DNA from: Flavobacterium cellulosilyticum
GTDB lineage: Bacteria; Bacteroidota; Bacteroidia; Flavobacteriales; Flavobacteriaceae
Assembly: GCF_004349355.1 (NCBI RefSeq)
Contig: NZ_SMFK01000001.1
Coordinates: 248,001-312,000 of the forward strand
Length of the DNA stretch: 64,000 bases
Direction: 5' to 3'
The translations under genes and the position numbers were made by a program. Below the pieces are notes generated by a model. It saw nothing but the letters and a program-made list of their open reading frames with translations. It made no database searches and was not told where the DNA came from. Each line of letters starts with the position of its first letter. Position 1 is the first letter of the stretch. Shown here piece after piece: positions 1-9,658 of this stretch.

Positions 1-1743
1 GGCAGTTAATTTCAATAAATTAACATCGTCATCAATAACAACTACCTTAACTTGCGTTGGTAGATAAGTACTTAACGAAGCGTTTTTCATACTAACGGCT
101 TCATCAAAAAACAATGGCATTTCGATTTTAATCGTAGTTCCTTTTCCCAATTCGCTGCTAAGACTCAAATCGCCACCTAGGATATGTGCTATTTTTTTAG
201 AAATGGTCAAGCCCAATCCTGTACCACCATATTCTTTTTCAATATGTTCGTTGGCTTGGGTAAATTCTTCAAAAATCAATTGCTGGCTTTGTTCAGCAAT
301 CCCGATTCCAGAATCTTCAACAAGAATTGTAATGGTTTTCAAAGATGAATTGATGGACGCTTCAATCTTTATAAATCCTTTCTCGGTAAATTTGAAAGAA
401 TTTCCAATAACATTAGTGATTATTTGTCGGAGTCGAAAAGGATCGCCAATGATGTTTTGCTGCAGTTCGGGACTAATGTTTAACGTCAGTTCTATGGATT
501 TACTTTGATAAACAGATGAAATACTTTCGGCGACTTCCCCAATTATTTTGGGCAATGAAAAAGAAACCTTTTCGACCGCGATTTTCCCAGCTTCTATTTG
601 AGTAAAATCTAATAAATCCTGCACTAATTGCGCAATATAATTAGAAGAACCTTTTACATTTTCTACAAAATGTTGTTGTTTATTATTGAGTGGTGTATTG
701 GTCAGCAGTTCAGTATAACCAATGATGGTGCTCAGTGGCGTTTTCAAATCATGACTAACAGTTGCGATAAGTTGCTCCCGACTGCTTAGGATTTTTTGAG
801 TATTTGCATTGGCCGCTTCCAGTTGTTTTTTATATAATTGACTTTTTGAAAAATCATTCAAAATAATAATTAAAAACAACAAAGCGAGCAAAAGACCAAT
901 AATGGCCGCAGTTGTTACAATCTGATTTGTTTTTCCGAGGGACTTTTCTCGGTCAAGATAACTTTCAGTCGAGTTTTTTATAATTTCAGTTTCGATAACT
1001 GTCAATACTTTTTGTAGTTGTTTTGAGATCAAAAGTTCGTTTTTGCTGAGTGCATTTTCCTCATTGCTCATCAATTGCTTTTTTTGCTCCGTTTTTATTT
1101 TAACTTCGTTGAGTAATTTTTTTGAAACCATCAAAATTGAATCCGTTGCTTTTTTAGTGAGCGTATTTGAACTGTCGTCTGGAATATTCTGGTTTAAATA
1201 GGATATGTATTTATTAAGCACGTCTCGTTGATACGACCCCATTTGAGAGGGATGTTTTACAAAATCTTTGATTTCTAGTTTTCGCAAAGAAGCTTCCATT
1301 TTGGTCAAATCGACAATCGCATTCGTTACCGCAGTTTCTCCTTCAGTTCTATTTTTAATAGACTTTAATTTTTCAATATTTTTTGTTTTTTTGGTCAACA
1401 AAACTTTAACACTATCCAGTAAAATGATTTGATTTTGGCTCGGCAAATGCCTTTTTAGTGAATCGATAGTGATGTATAACGCACTACTTTTGTCCAGATA
1501 TTTTTTAAAATTACTGGCTTTATTAGATTGGATGGCTACTCGAGCCAAATTTTCTGTCTTGTTGATTTCAGTAAGCAAATTACTTACTTTTAAAATGGTA
1601 CTACTTTCTAATACATTTTCTTTTTGGGTATTGGCAAAATGTTTGTTTTCGGCGTATAAGAACCAAACCACACTAATAAAAAGGGCTATTATTATCAAGT
1701 AACCTATGAGATACTTTACTGGGATGTAATTCTTTTTATCCAT
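1..1743 (-). CDS. Hybrid sensor histidine kinase, partial (C-terminus cut by window edge)
   Basis: The frame is open from an ATG at 1743 to base 1 (581 codons), so the 3' end is missing. Residues about 9-27 form a first membrane helix and about 272-293 a second. Between them lies a roughly 245-residue helical, presumably periplasmic, sensor region. The HisKA motif SHDLKTP places the phosphorylated His at residue 331. A HATPase domain follows, with DSGIGI and GGTGLGL motifs. From about residue 565 a receiver domain begins (VVVIDDD) and is truncated. The architecture is that of a membrane hybrid kinase with no extracytoplasmic sugar-binding fold, unlike the HTCS regulators elsewhere in the window. 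The signal and target are unknown, and the next gene (AraC type) is 262 bp upstream in the same direction. Confidence 0.9.
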   Translation of the reverse strand, partial: MDKKNYIPVKYLIGYLIIIALFISVVWFLYAENKHFANTQKENVLESSTILKVSNLLTEINKTENLARVAIQSNKASNFKKYLDKSSALYITIDSLKRHLPSQNQIILLDSVKVLLTKKTKNIEKLKSIKNRTEGETAVTNAIVDLTKMEASLRKLEIKDFVKHPSQMGSYQRDVLNKYISYLNQNIPDDSSNTLTKKATDSILMVSKKLLNEVKIKTEQKKQLMSNEENALSKNELLISKQLQKVLTVIETEIIKNSTESYLDREKSLGKTNQIVTTAAIIGLLLALLFLIIILNDFSKSQLYKKQLEAANANTQKILSSREQLIATVSHDLKTPLSTIIGYTELLTNTPLNNKQQHFVENVKGSSNYIAQLVQDLLDFTQIEAGKIAVEKVSFSLPKIIGEVAESISSVYQSKSIELTLNISPELQQNIIGDPFRLRQIITNVIGNSFKFTEKGFIKIEASINSSLKTITILVEDSGIGIAEQSQQLIFEEFTQANEHIEKEYGGTGLGLTISKKIAHILGGDLSLSSELGKGTTIKIEMPLFFDEAVSMKNASLSTYLPTQVKVVVIDDDVNLLKLTA

Positions 1744-1880
1744 TCTCAAAGATAAAAATTAGAAGAATAGACTATTGATAAAGTTGTAGACTTTATGTTT
1801 TCTTTAAGTGTATTTTGCACGATTTCAATTGATTATTTCTTTGAACATACTTAATTTTGTTCATTTTCCATAATCGAAGT

Positions 1881-1907
1881 GATTGAAGTGATTGAAGTGA
1901 TTGAATC
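1881..1907. repeat. Short tandem repeat, about three 9-bp units
   Basis: The unit gattgaagt occurs at 1881-1889 and 1890-1898, followed by a degenerate third copy at 1899-1907. It lies in the 262-bp gap between the histidine kinase and the AraC-type regulator. No function is evident; it may vary in copy number between strains. Confidence 0.8.
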
Positions 1908-2005
1908 CAACATTAAAATGACAAAACATAAGTCATACCAAAACTTACTGTTTAATTTTGTGCAAAATAACTTTAAGGAATCCATTATTAAAATTTACTC
2001 CTAGC

Positions 2006-2878
2006 TTACTCCAATATCGTTTTCAAATCTTGTCGGTATTGGTAGGCGCTTTGTCCTGTAAATTCTTTGAATGACTTATTAAAGTGACTAAAATTATTAA
2101 ATCCACATTCTATACATACTTCAGCGACACCAATGGTTTTCTCAGCAAGAAGTTTAGAAGCGTGTACCAATCTATAATCGTTTACAAATTTTACAAATGT
2201 TTTATTAGTCGCTTTCTTAAAAAACCGGCAAAATGAGGGAACTGTCATAAAAACCAAGGTTGCAACCTCCTCTAAACTAATATTTTCTTGAAAATGATCT
2301 TTCACAAAATTATAAACAACATTGATGCGATCATTGTCTTGCATTTGTATTTCTAATGAAATTCCTTCTGCGTTCAGAATGACACTTTCATCAGATTGAT
2401 CTAATTCGTTTAGGATTTCCAACAAATTTAGTAATTTAACTAGTTGAGATTGTTCCTCAAGCGCTTCGATTTTTTTGCCAATTGTATTTTTTGTTTTTCC
2501 AACAAATGACATTCCTAATTTAGCTTGGTTGAACAAATTTTTAATATTCGTCATTTCTGATATATCAAAAAAATCAGTGCCAAGAAAATCGGGTTTCATT
2601 TGAATTACCGTTTCTTTTTTATTTCTGGAAACTTCATTAGTAAATCCGCAATGAGGCAAATTACTTCCTATAAGTAATAAATCCCCATCATTAAAATAGG
2701 ACAGATGACTTCCGACTTGTCGTTTTCCAGAACCTCCATTTATATAAACCAATTCAATTTCAGGATGATAATGCCAGTATGCTATTTTATTGTTGTCATT
2801 ATTATCATATTTAGTAATTGAAAAGGAACTTCCAAAAGTAGGTGTAATTATTTCTAAATTAGGCAGTATAGGTCTCAT
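2006..2878 (-). CDS. AraC-family transcriptional regulator with N-terminal cupin
   Basis: A 290-residue cytoplasmic protein. Residues about 20-100 look like the AraC-type cupin ligand pocket, including HYHPEIELVYI and a later GDLLLIG stretch. The last 100 residues form the double helix-turn-helix, with VATLVFMTVPSFCRFFKKATN and CGFNNFSHFNKSFKEFTG. It resembles one-component sugar-responsive regulators of Bacteroidetes. It is divergent from the small secreted-protein gene starting at 3065 and is not near any enzyme gene, so its regulon cannot be told from this window. Confidence 0.88.
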   Translation of the reverse strand: MRPILPNLEIITPTFGSSFSITKYDNNDNNKIAYWHYHPEIELVYINGGSGKRQVGSHLSYFNDGDLLLIGSNLPHCGFTNEVSRNKKETVIQMKPDFLGTDFFDISEMTNIKNLFNQAKLGMSFVGKTKNTIGKKIEALEEQSQLVKLLNLLEILNELDQSDESVILNAEGISLEIQMQDNDRINVVYNFVKDHFQENISLEEVATLVFMTVPSFCRFFKKATNKTFVKFVNDYRLVHASKLLAEKTIGVAEVCIECGFNNFSHFNKSFKEFTGQSAYQYRQDLKTILE

Positions 2879-3064
2879 AATATAATTGTTAATAATTTAT
2901 ACAAATTTACAAAACATTGCGAATTTATTAATATTTTTAACCTTAATCGTTTTCGTTAAAGGTAAAATAGCATGTTTTTATGAAAATAATACAAAGTTAT
3001 CAATGACGTAAATGAAGTAATTTAGTACTAGTTAAAATCAAGTATGAATTTAAATTTAACGACA

Positions 3065-3658
3065 ATGAAAAAGATTTTAAAAATTAGTTTAGTTATGGTT
3101 GGTATAGTATCAACACTAAACGCAAATGCGACAAATTCAACCTTATTAATGAATTTGAAAAAAGTAGAAGGTAAGAAAGTGAGTTTCACTTTGAATGACA
3201 TGAAATCAGTAAATTTATCTATCTATGATAGTAATGACGATTTAATCTTTAAAGAGGATTTAACCGGAAAAAAATCATTTAGAACGTATGATTTAGCATC
3301 ATTTCCAGAAGGAGAATATTATATGGTAACAGAAAATGACCTCAAAATTTCAAAATATAAATTAGAAATAAAAGGTGGTCTTGCGATTCTATCTCCAGAA
3401 GCTATTTCTGAAGTATTCAAACCCGTATTTGACTATTCAACAGAATATGGAATGCTAACAATTAATCTAGAAAAAAATGCAAAAACACCGGTTATGGTAA
3501 GTATTTATGATAGTAATAGAGAATTATTGTACAGTAAAACGAATTCCTCTAATGAAATTACTAACAAAGTTTTTAATTTAAAAAAACTAAAAGGTGAAGA
3601 ATGTACTTTTTATGTTTCCTATAGTGGTAAAACTTTTGAAAAAAGTTTCACTCTTTAA
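3065..3658 (+). CDS. Small secreted protein with two beta-rich repeats (unknown function)
   Basis: I chose the ATG at 3065 because it starts a standard signal peptide (MKKILKISLVMVGIVS, cleavage near ANA). An upstream ATG at 3044 would add seven residues before it. The mature part has two similar halves, each with a SIYDSN motif (about residues 50 and 145 from the chosen start) and a YxL/FNL strand. This suggests two tandem immunoglobulin-like domains, as in small secreted flavobacterial proteins of the DUF3244 type. It is the only plus-strand gene in the window and is followed by a good hairpin terminator. No enzymatic motif is seen. Confidence 0.7.
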   Translation: MKKILKISLVMVGIVSTLNANATNSTLLMNLKKVEGKKVSFTLNDMKSVNLSIYDSNDDLIFKEDLTGKKSFRTYDLASFPEGEYYMVTENDLKISKYKLEIKGGLAILSPEAISEVFKPVFDYSTEYGMLTINLEKNAKTPVMVSIYDSNRELLYSKTNSSNEITNKVFNLKKLKGEECTFYVSYSGKTFEKSFTL

Positions 3659-3684
3659 AGAGTATTTAAATTTTAATAATATAA

Positions 3685-3714
3685 AAACAGGCTATAAAAA
3701 GCCTGTTTTTTTTA
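3685..3714. terminator. Bidirectional rho-independent terminator
   Basis: An aaaacaggc/gcctgtttt stem with a short A-rich loop is followed by a T-run on the plus strand and a shorter one on the minus strand. It sits between the convergent small secreted-protein gene and the fructokinase that ends fructan operon A. Confidence 0.85.
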
Positions 3715-3806
3715 TGCCTTATTATTTGGCAATTCAGAATCTAATGAAATAAATACAATTGAATTTATCATAAGCTAACCTCTTTGTTGCTATTTCAATT
3801 CAAAAC

Positions 3807-4724
3807 TTATTTTTTACTATTCTTCTCAGTAAGCATCATGTATTTTTTTATTTCTGCATCTGAAATCTTTGGATTTGCTCCTTCATGCCCAGCCACTAAA
3901 GCTCCTACTGCACAAGCATAATTCAATGATTTTTGAGGAGATTTTCCTTTAAGCAATCTAACCGTTAATGTTGCTAAAAAAGAATCGCCTGCACCAACAG
4001 TATCAACTACCTTTATAAAATAGCCACTATTGTAATAAAATTTATTATTAGTATACAAAACTGCTCCAAAAGCTCCCTTGGTGACACAAACTTGATTTGA
4101 ATTTGTTTTTTCAGCTATAAATTTGATGTTCTGCTCAAAAGAATTATATGGCGAATTTAATTTGCGACTTATTTCCCACAGCTCTTCATCATTCAATTTG
4201 ATAAAATCGGCCTTTGACATCAATTCAATTAGCACTTCGGATGTATAATAGGGAGCCCTTAGATTGGCATCGAGCACTTTATACTTCGCTTTTTCCAACA
4301 AAGCAAATAAAGTTGATCTGGATATTTCGTCTCTACAAATCAAGCTTCCAAAAATAAAAACATCCGATTCAGAAACCTTTTTAATCATTTCATTTGTAAG
4401 TGCAATTTTGTCCCAAGAAGAAGGGTACATGATGTCATAAGAAGCATTTCCTTTTTCATTAATCATTACATTGACAACTCCCGTTTTATATTCCTGACCC
4501 ACTTGAATGGAATCTGGACTAATCTTTTGATTCTTTAAAAATGAAAGTATCTCATCTCCATCTACATCTTTACCAATGCGACTTATCATCGTTGTATTTA
4601 TACCTAAAGAATTCATCCTTAGCGCCACATTTAATGGTGCTCCTCCAATTTTTTTATGTGTTGGAAAAACATCCCATAAGACCTCACCAAAGCAAACCGC
4701 TTTAAAAGAATTTTTTTTATCCAT
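3807..4724 (-). CDS. Fructokinase, PfkB family (fructan locus A)
   Basis: A 305-residue cytoplasmic ribokinase-fold sugar kinase that should phosphorylate imported fructose to fructose 6-phosphate with ATP. Visible family motifs are the GGAPLNVA substrate-binding loop (27-34), FGSLICRD, and the catalytic DTVGAGDSF (241-249, base Asp247). The CFGEVLWD start is typical of fructokinases rather than ribokinases. It is the last gene of operon A, 84 bp after a surface glycan-binding lipoprotein. A second copy at 22774 differs by only about seven residues after residue 8; see findings. Confidence 0.93.
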   Translation of the reverse strand: MDKKNSFKAVCFGEVLWDVFPTHKKIGGAPLNVALRMNSLGINTTMISRIGKDVDGDEILSFLKNQKISPDSIQVGQEYKTGVVNVMINEKGNASYDIMYPSSWDKIALTNEMIKKVSESDVFIFGSLICRDEISRSTLFALLEKAKYKVLDANLRAPYYTSEVLIELMSKADFIKLNDEELWEISRKLNSPYNSFEQNIKFIAEKTNSNQVCVTKGAFGAVLYTNNKFYYNSGYFIKVVDTVGAGDSFLATLTVRLLKGKSPQKSLNYACAVGALVAGHEGANPKISDAEIKKYMMLTEKNSKK

Positions 4725-4808
4725 CTTTTTTAAAATTTAAACTTTTAAAGGGCAAGTATAACCTGCCCAATAAAATTACTAACCAACAAACTATTATTAT
4801 TTTTATTG

Positions 4809-5963
4809 CTATTTTGTATTTAAATAATCTATCGAATTACGGTAGATTCCTTTAATATTAGACGCGTAAGTATTTATGCTACCATCATTGATAGCCCATT
4901 CCATACCTCCAACACCTATTGCTATTATGGTTCCTGCATAAACTGAATTCGATTTGAACTCAATAATACCGGGGCAACATTCATCAGTTACTCCAGACCA
5001 AACCGCAAGAACTTTACCACCATAAAGGTTTTCAAATTCTGCAAACTGTCCTTTTTGATGTCCTGGTCCTAACAAAGGCCCTAAATCCCATAGATTATTA
5101 TGATCTTCCTTGTATCCTCCATTATTTATTGGGAAATATCCATTAGAATCAGTTGAAATCACTTGAGTAAAGTTATAAATAGGGCTGTTTCTTTGATCAT
5201 TTTGAAAATTAACACCACCATCAATTCCCCAAGTTCCTCCATCGACAAATCCAATTCCGTTACTTTTAATGGTTAAAAGTCCACTTTTGTCACGACCTAT
5301 AACTTCAGCATAACTAGTTGCCATACCGCCTAAAAGTATTTTACCCCCTTCAACAAGATATTGAGTCAATACATTCTTTTTATCTAAACTTACTTTTGGC
5401 AAAGCAGATGTTCCCTGTGTATCATAAAAAAAGAAAACTACATTCACTGTTTTTAAAGAATTGATAGTTAAATCAGAAAATGGAATGAATACAAATCTAC
5501 TACCATAGGTATCTTTCGCCCATTGAGCAGCCGCTTTTACATCATCATCAGCAATGTTTTCAATGGATGACACATCACTTACAAAAGCGATCTGATTTGG
5601 TAACACACGTGCATTTATAATATAATGCCTCGTTTTCCCCCCAGATAAAGCAGTCAGCTCAAGAGGGTTACTTAAGTTAACCGTAGATCCTGTAGCTGGA
5701 CTAACGGTAACACCTTCTGGGCTTTTTATATTCAATACAACTGAATTTATATTCGTTTCAGAAGGCAAAACAAAGTTTATAACTCCAGACAAATTATCAA
5801 CAGTGGCGCTTGTATTACCTATTTTAATCGATTCAATTATATTCAACGTACTTGGTAATTGGTCGTCATAATTGAGACGTTCTTCACATGAGTATGTCAT
5901 TGTTGCTATTACTAGCAACAATACATACTTCAGTTGAAATGTATTTTTAAATATATTTTTCAT
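4809..5963 (-). CDS. Surface glycan-binding lipoprotein, DUF5018/DUF4960-like (locus A)
   Basis: A 384-residue lipoprotein with a signal peptide and lipobox ending at Cys26 (TMTYSC). Residues about 40-120 form one immunoglobulin-like domain of the DUF5018 type. Residues about 125-384 form a larger domain resembling DUF4960, beginning with DDDVKAAAQWAKDTYG. In characterised Bacteroides fructan loci a protein at this position (downstream of SusD) is a levan-binding surface lipoprotein; the same role is inferred here. It starts 20 bp after the related 612-residue protein. Domain names are from recall and should be confirmed by HMM. Confidence 0.75.
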   Translation of the reverse strand: MKNIFKNTFQLKYVLLLVIATMTYSCEERLNYDDQLPSTLNIIESIKIGNTSATVDNLSGVINFVLPSETNINSVVLNIKSPEGVTVSPATGSTVNLSNPLELTALSGGKTRHYIINARVLPNQIAFVSDVSSIENIADDDVKAAAQWAKDTYGSRFVFIPFSDLTINSLKTVNVVFFFYDTQGTSALPKVSLDKKNVLTQYLVEGGKILLGGMATSYAEVIGRDKSGLLTIKSNGIGFVDGGTWGIDGGVNFQNDQRNSPIYNFTQVISTDSNGYFPINNGGYKEDHNNLWDLGPLLGPGHQKGQFAEFENLYGGKVLAVWSGVTDECCPGIIEFKSNSVYAGTIIAIGVGGMEWAINDGSINTYASNIKGIYRNSIDYLNTK

Positions 5964-5983
5964 AGTATAATTTTTGAAATTAA

Positions 5984-7822
5984 TTAATCGTTGTTGATGC
6001 TATATAAGTAATCAATAATATTTTTTGTAAAAACTTTAATATTATTTTGATAAGCATTTACAGTACCATTTGAATTCCATTCGTAACCCACAATAGTATT
6101 TGAAATTGTAAAAATGTGTCCTTTGAAATCTTTAGGTATTTGAGAATCAAATGAGGCATCATTTGTCAAATCCGTTCTTTTGAATTCAACAGCTCCATAA
6201 CCAAAAGCATCACCAATATGCCTTAATGTACCGTATTTTGTAGCTGTTAAGGTTTTCTCAAATTTCACTGCAGCATCGGAACCACAACAGCTTGGATTTA
6301 GAATACCGTCAAAGTGTTGCCACCATATTAATCTAACTTCTCTATTGGCACTATTTTGTAATGGTAAATACTCGTTACCCGCTCCTCCTTCAAAAGTTAA
6401 ACCTTTAAAAATTGCGTCATTACGTCTGTTTCCAGAATTGTTCGTATCTCTCATTCCTAATCCCCAAATATCATCCGCAGGTTTACCAGTATCATAACAT
6501 CCAGATGCTCCAGCGCAACCAAATTCAGAGAAAACATAATTTCCTGGGGCCCTTGCAGCTCCAAAATTAGCTGGAACTCTTCCTAAAGAAAATATAAATG
6601 GACTAGGATCACCTGCAATAAGCATATCTCCACCACCTTTGACCCAAGATTTAAGAACATTGGCTTGAGAAGCACCCGACCTTAATGCTGCAGGTAACAT
6701 TGTTGAAACATTTGTTGCTGTAGCTGAGAATCCTTGGTCTTCTTTCGGTGTTAAATAATATAACATAGCCACTTTTACATCACCAATGTTTAGAGCTGAA
6801 ATATCTGCAATTTTGATGTATTTAAAATTAGCTCCATAAGTGCTTTGCATCCAGGTTGCAGCTGCTTTTGCATCGTCGTCAACCAAAGAATTAATATCAT
6901 TTTCTAAGCCTAAAAAAGCATATTTTGTAGGAGCAATTGACTCCACAGTCACGTTATATACTTTAGTTAGATTTTCTTTGTTTTTAACCGTATAAGTAAC
7001 TTTACCCGTGCTAAAGTTTTGTGCTACTCCAGAAGCAGGAATTACCGTTTGATCTGCAGGTAATGTAATTACCGGTGACAAACTAGATAAGTTTGATCCC
7101 GGAGGTAAAATAACCACGATTGAATTTGCAGCATTATCAATAATACCAACAGTTCCATTAATTACAAAGGAATCAATTCTTGGTGCTTGTATTTGTGTAA
7201 CTGTTACAGTATATTGTTTGGCCGTGTATCCGTTATTGGACAAAACAGTATATATTGCTGGAGAAGAAAAATTTCTAGCAACTCCAGAATCTACATCTAC
7301 GGTAGTTCCACCCGCAATCACAAATGAAGGAGCCAAATTACTTAAATCACCATCTTGACTTCCAATCTCAACTGCGATCGTTTTATTTACTTCATCAATA
7401 ATACCTGTTTTACCAGCAATAGAAAACGAAAGTATTTTTGGGTCGCCATAGGCGCCAATACTAGCAGTATAGGTTCTGTGGGAGCCATTTGTAGAAACCA
7501 CTTCAAATGTTACTGGACCAGCACTAAAATCAATTGTTGATCCTGTATTTGGAGTTACAGTAGCAGATTCTGGAAGTCTAATTTCAGGTTTAACATTTTT
7601 CAAATCCGTTCCTGAAGGTAAAGTCATCGTAATCGTCCCGATTGTATGATTTATTTCTGCATACTTAGTACCTACTTTAAAAGATTGAATAATAGATTGG
7701 GTATAATCTGGAACAGAGTCTGAAAAATTATCGTCTTTTGTACATGAAATTACTGCAAAGATAATCATCATAAAGGCTAATGCCATTTTATAAATAGACA
7801 GTTGATTTTTTATTGTTTTCAT
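5984..7822 (-). CDS. Surface glycan-binding lipoprotein with three Ig-like repeats (locus A)
   Basis: A 612-residue lipoprotein (lipobox AVISC, Cys27). Three tandem repeats of about 85 residues occupy about 42-298. Each has a statement such as FxVxGxxGxIDxxxxxIxVxxP and ends in TYTV-type strands (DUF5018-like). The C-terminal half (299-612) matches the last domain of its neighbour (DDDAKAAATWMQSTYG), so the two are paralogues with different stalk lengths. It lies 28 bp after SusD in the same operon. Likely role: extend from the cell surface and bind fructan for the SusCD transporter. Confidence 0.75.
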   Translation of the reverse strand: MKTIKNQLSIYKMALAFMMIIFAVISCTKDDNFSDSVPDYTQSIIQSFKVGTKYAEINHTIGTITMTLPSGTDLKNVKPEIRLPESATVTPNTGSTIDFSAGPVTFEVVSTNGSHRTYTASIGAYGDPKILSFSIAGKTGIIDEVNKTIAVEIGSQDGDLSNLAPSFVIAGGTTVDVDSGVARNFSSPAIYTVLSNNGYTAKQYTVTVTQIQAPRIDSFVINGTVGIIDNAANSIVVILPPGSNLSSLSPVITLPADQTVIPASGVAQNFSTGKVTYTVKNKENLTKVYNVTVESIAPTKYAFLGLENDINSLVDDDAKAAATWMQSTYGANFKYIKIADISALNIGDVKVAMLYYLTPKEDQGFSATATNVSTMLPAALRSGASQANVLKSWVKGGGDMLIAGDPSPFIFSLGRVPANFGAARAPGNYVFSEFGCAGASGCYDTGKPADDIWGLGMRDTNNSGNRRNDAIFKGLTFEGGAGNEYLPLQNSANREVRLIWWQHFDGILNPSCCGSDAAVKFEKTLTATKYGTLRHIGDAFGYGAVEFKRTDLTNDASFDSQIPKDFKGHIFTISNTIVGYEWNSNGTVNAYQNNIKVFTKNIIDYLYSINND

Positions 7823-7850
7823 ATTTTTATAATATTTGGTTAGTTTTTAA

Positions 7851-9557
7851 TTAGTATCCGGTTCTTTGTTTATATACTCCTGCACTTGCATCAATTTCGA
7901 TTTGTGGTATAGGCAAATATTGTTCGTGAGCTTGTAATGAAGCAGATTGTAAATAGGTACGACGTGTCTTTTCAACTTGAATGTATGCGTTACAATATTG
8001 CTCAGCGATACCCCATCTTACCAAATCATAAAAACCATGACCTTCATTGGCTAATTCCAATCTGCGCTCCATTCTAAGTGCTTTTCTAGCAACATCTTGA
8101 GACAAACTCAATGGGTACAGATTTATCAAATAATTGGCTGCATTTTGAGATGGTTTATTGAAATCTTTTACATATGGTGAGTTTTTGGCTCTATTTCTTA
8201 TTTCATTAATAATAGCAACCCCACCAGAAACATTTGAGTTTCCTTCGATTAAAGCTTCCGCTTTCCATAATAATAAATCGCTGTATTTAATAATTGGAAA
8301 GTCTAAATTTCCTAATGCCCAAGGGAATCCAGTAGGATTTGAAGCTAGTCCGTTTGAATTTGGAGAAATCACATTTTTCTTAACCAAGAAAGAGCCATAA
8401 GTTGCTGGATCTCTATTCCAATCCGCTTGCTGTGGTCTTGCTGCCCAATCTTTCCAAGTAATTCCTGTTCTTCCAATTTCATGATCCAATCTTGGATCAA
8501 CCAAGTCTGTTGCTGTAACATTTGCGTTGTTATAACTATCAATTAGAGGAAGTCCATCGGCACCCACTTTATATGCGTTTACAAGATTTTGTGAAGGCTT
8601 ATCAAAATCATCACCATTGAGATAAGGATTTTTTATATCATCACCAGGACTATCAGGTGCATTTAATAAATTTCCAAAATTTAGATTACCATATTGAGAA
8701 CCATCATTAATAGAATATTGTATTGCAAATATATTTTCACGATTTCCATAACCTGGAATGGAATATAATTTTTCAAGATCCGTAACTAATCCATATTTTC
8801 CGGAGTTAATTACATAGTTTGCACTAATGATAGCTTCTGGCCATTTTTTTTGAAAAACTTGTGCTTTACATAAATAAGCATAAGCCACCACTTTGTTTAT
8901 TCTTCCTAACTCCGTTTGAGAATCTGGCAAAAGTGCAATAGCGTCTTTTAAATCACCTTCTACTTTTGACCACATAAAGCCAGAGTCAAAATTATTTGCA
9001 ATTTGATTAATTTGATTCGCAGGGGTGTTTTCATCATACCAAACAATGGAACCAAAGTTTTTAATAGCTTCAAAATAAAAATGCGCTCTTAAAACTTTTA
9101 ATTCTCCAATTCTTTCTTTCTTATTAGGGAATTTGGTTTCGTCTATTGTATTTATAGCTCTTAAAGCTGAATCTACTCGTTTTATTCCAAAATAAATGGC
9201 TCTCCAAACATTATACGCATTTTCACTAGATGGAAACAGATCGTGTGTTTCTAGTTGATGCATTCCTCCTCCAGGATTATCACCAGTTCCACCACCACCT
9301 TTATAGGCATCACCACAACGAATGTCGCTTGTAGCCCAATTGGAAGGAGCATGGTCAAAAGGCCATAAATCTCTGAATTCACCTGTATTGTAACGATAAT
9401 CAAGGGCGCTATAGGCCGCTATCACTAATTGTTCTGGGTTAATATTATCTTGAGATAATACATTATTTTCTTTTACATTTAAATCACTGTCATTGACACA
9501 GGAAAGCAATTGCATGCTTATTATTAAAGTAAAAACTATTTTAAATTTCGTTTTCAT
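7851..9557 (-). CDS. SusD/RagB-like outer-membrane lipoprotein (locus A)
   Basis: A 568-residue lipoprotein with lipobox LLSC (Cys20). It shows SusD features: helical TPR-like regions (RAHFYFEAIKNFG, AYAYLCKAQVFQKKWPEAI), the LLLWKAEALIEGN helix, and the C-terminal MERRLELANEGHGFYDLVRWG motif. SusD proteins cap a SusC channel and bind the oligosaccharide; here the partner is the SusC 101 bp upstream. The fructan substrate is inferred from the surrounding GH32 and fructokinase genes. Confidence 0.93.
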   Translation of the reverse strand: MKTKFKIVFTLIISMQLLSCVNDSDLNVKENNVLSQDNINPEQLVIAAYSALDYRYNTGEFRDLWPFDHAPSNWATSDIRCGDAYKGGGGTGDNPGGGMHQLETHDLFPSSENAYNVWRAIYFGIKRVDSALRAINTIDETKFPNKKERIGELKVLRAHFYFEAIKNFGSIVWYDENTPANQINQIANNFDSGFMWSKVEGDLKDAIALLPDSQTELGRINKVVAYAYLCKAQVFQKKWPEAIISANYVINSGKYGLVTDLEKLYSIPGYGNRENIFAIQYSINDGSQYGNLNFGNLLNAPDSPGDDIKNPYLNGDDFDKPSQNLVNAYKVGADGLPLIDSYNNANVTATDLVDPRLDHEIGRTGITWKDWAARPQQADWNRDPATYGSFLVKKNVISPNSNGLASNPTGFPWALGNLDFPIIKYSDLLLWKAEALIEGNSNVSGGVAIINEIRNRAKNSPYVKDFNKPSQNAANYLINLYPLSLSQDVARKALRMERRLELANEGHGFYDLVRWGIAEQYCNAYIQVEKTRRTYLQSASLQAHEQYLPIPQIEIDASAGVYKQRTGY

Positions 9558-9658
9558 ATGTTGATATTTATTGTTTTTTATTTGTCATATGTAATTCGCA
9601 TATCATTAATTGGTGTTTACGACCAATTTGCGGTTATGCTCATTTCATATTTTATATT

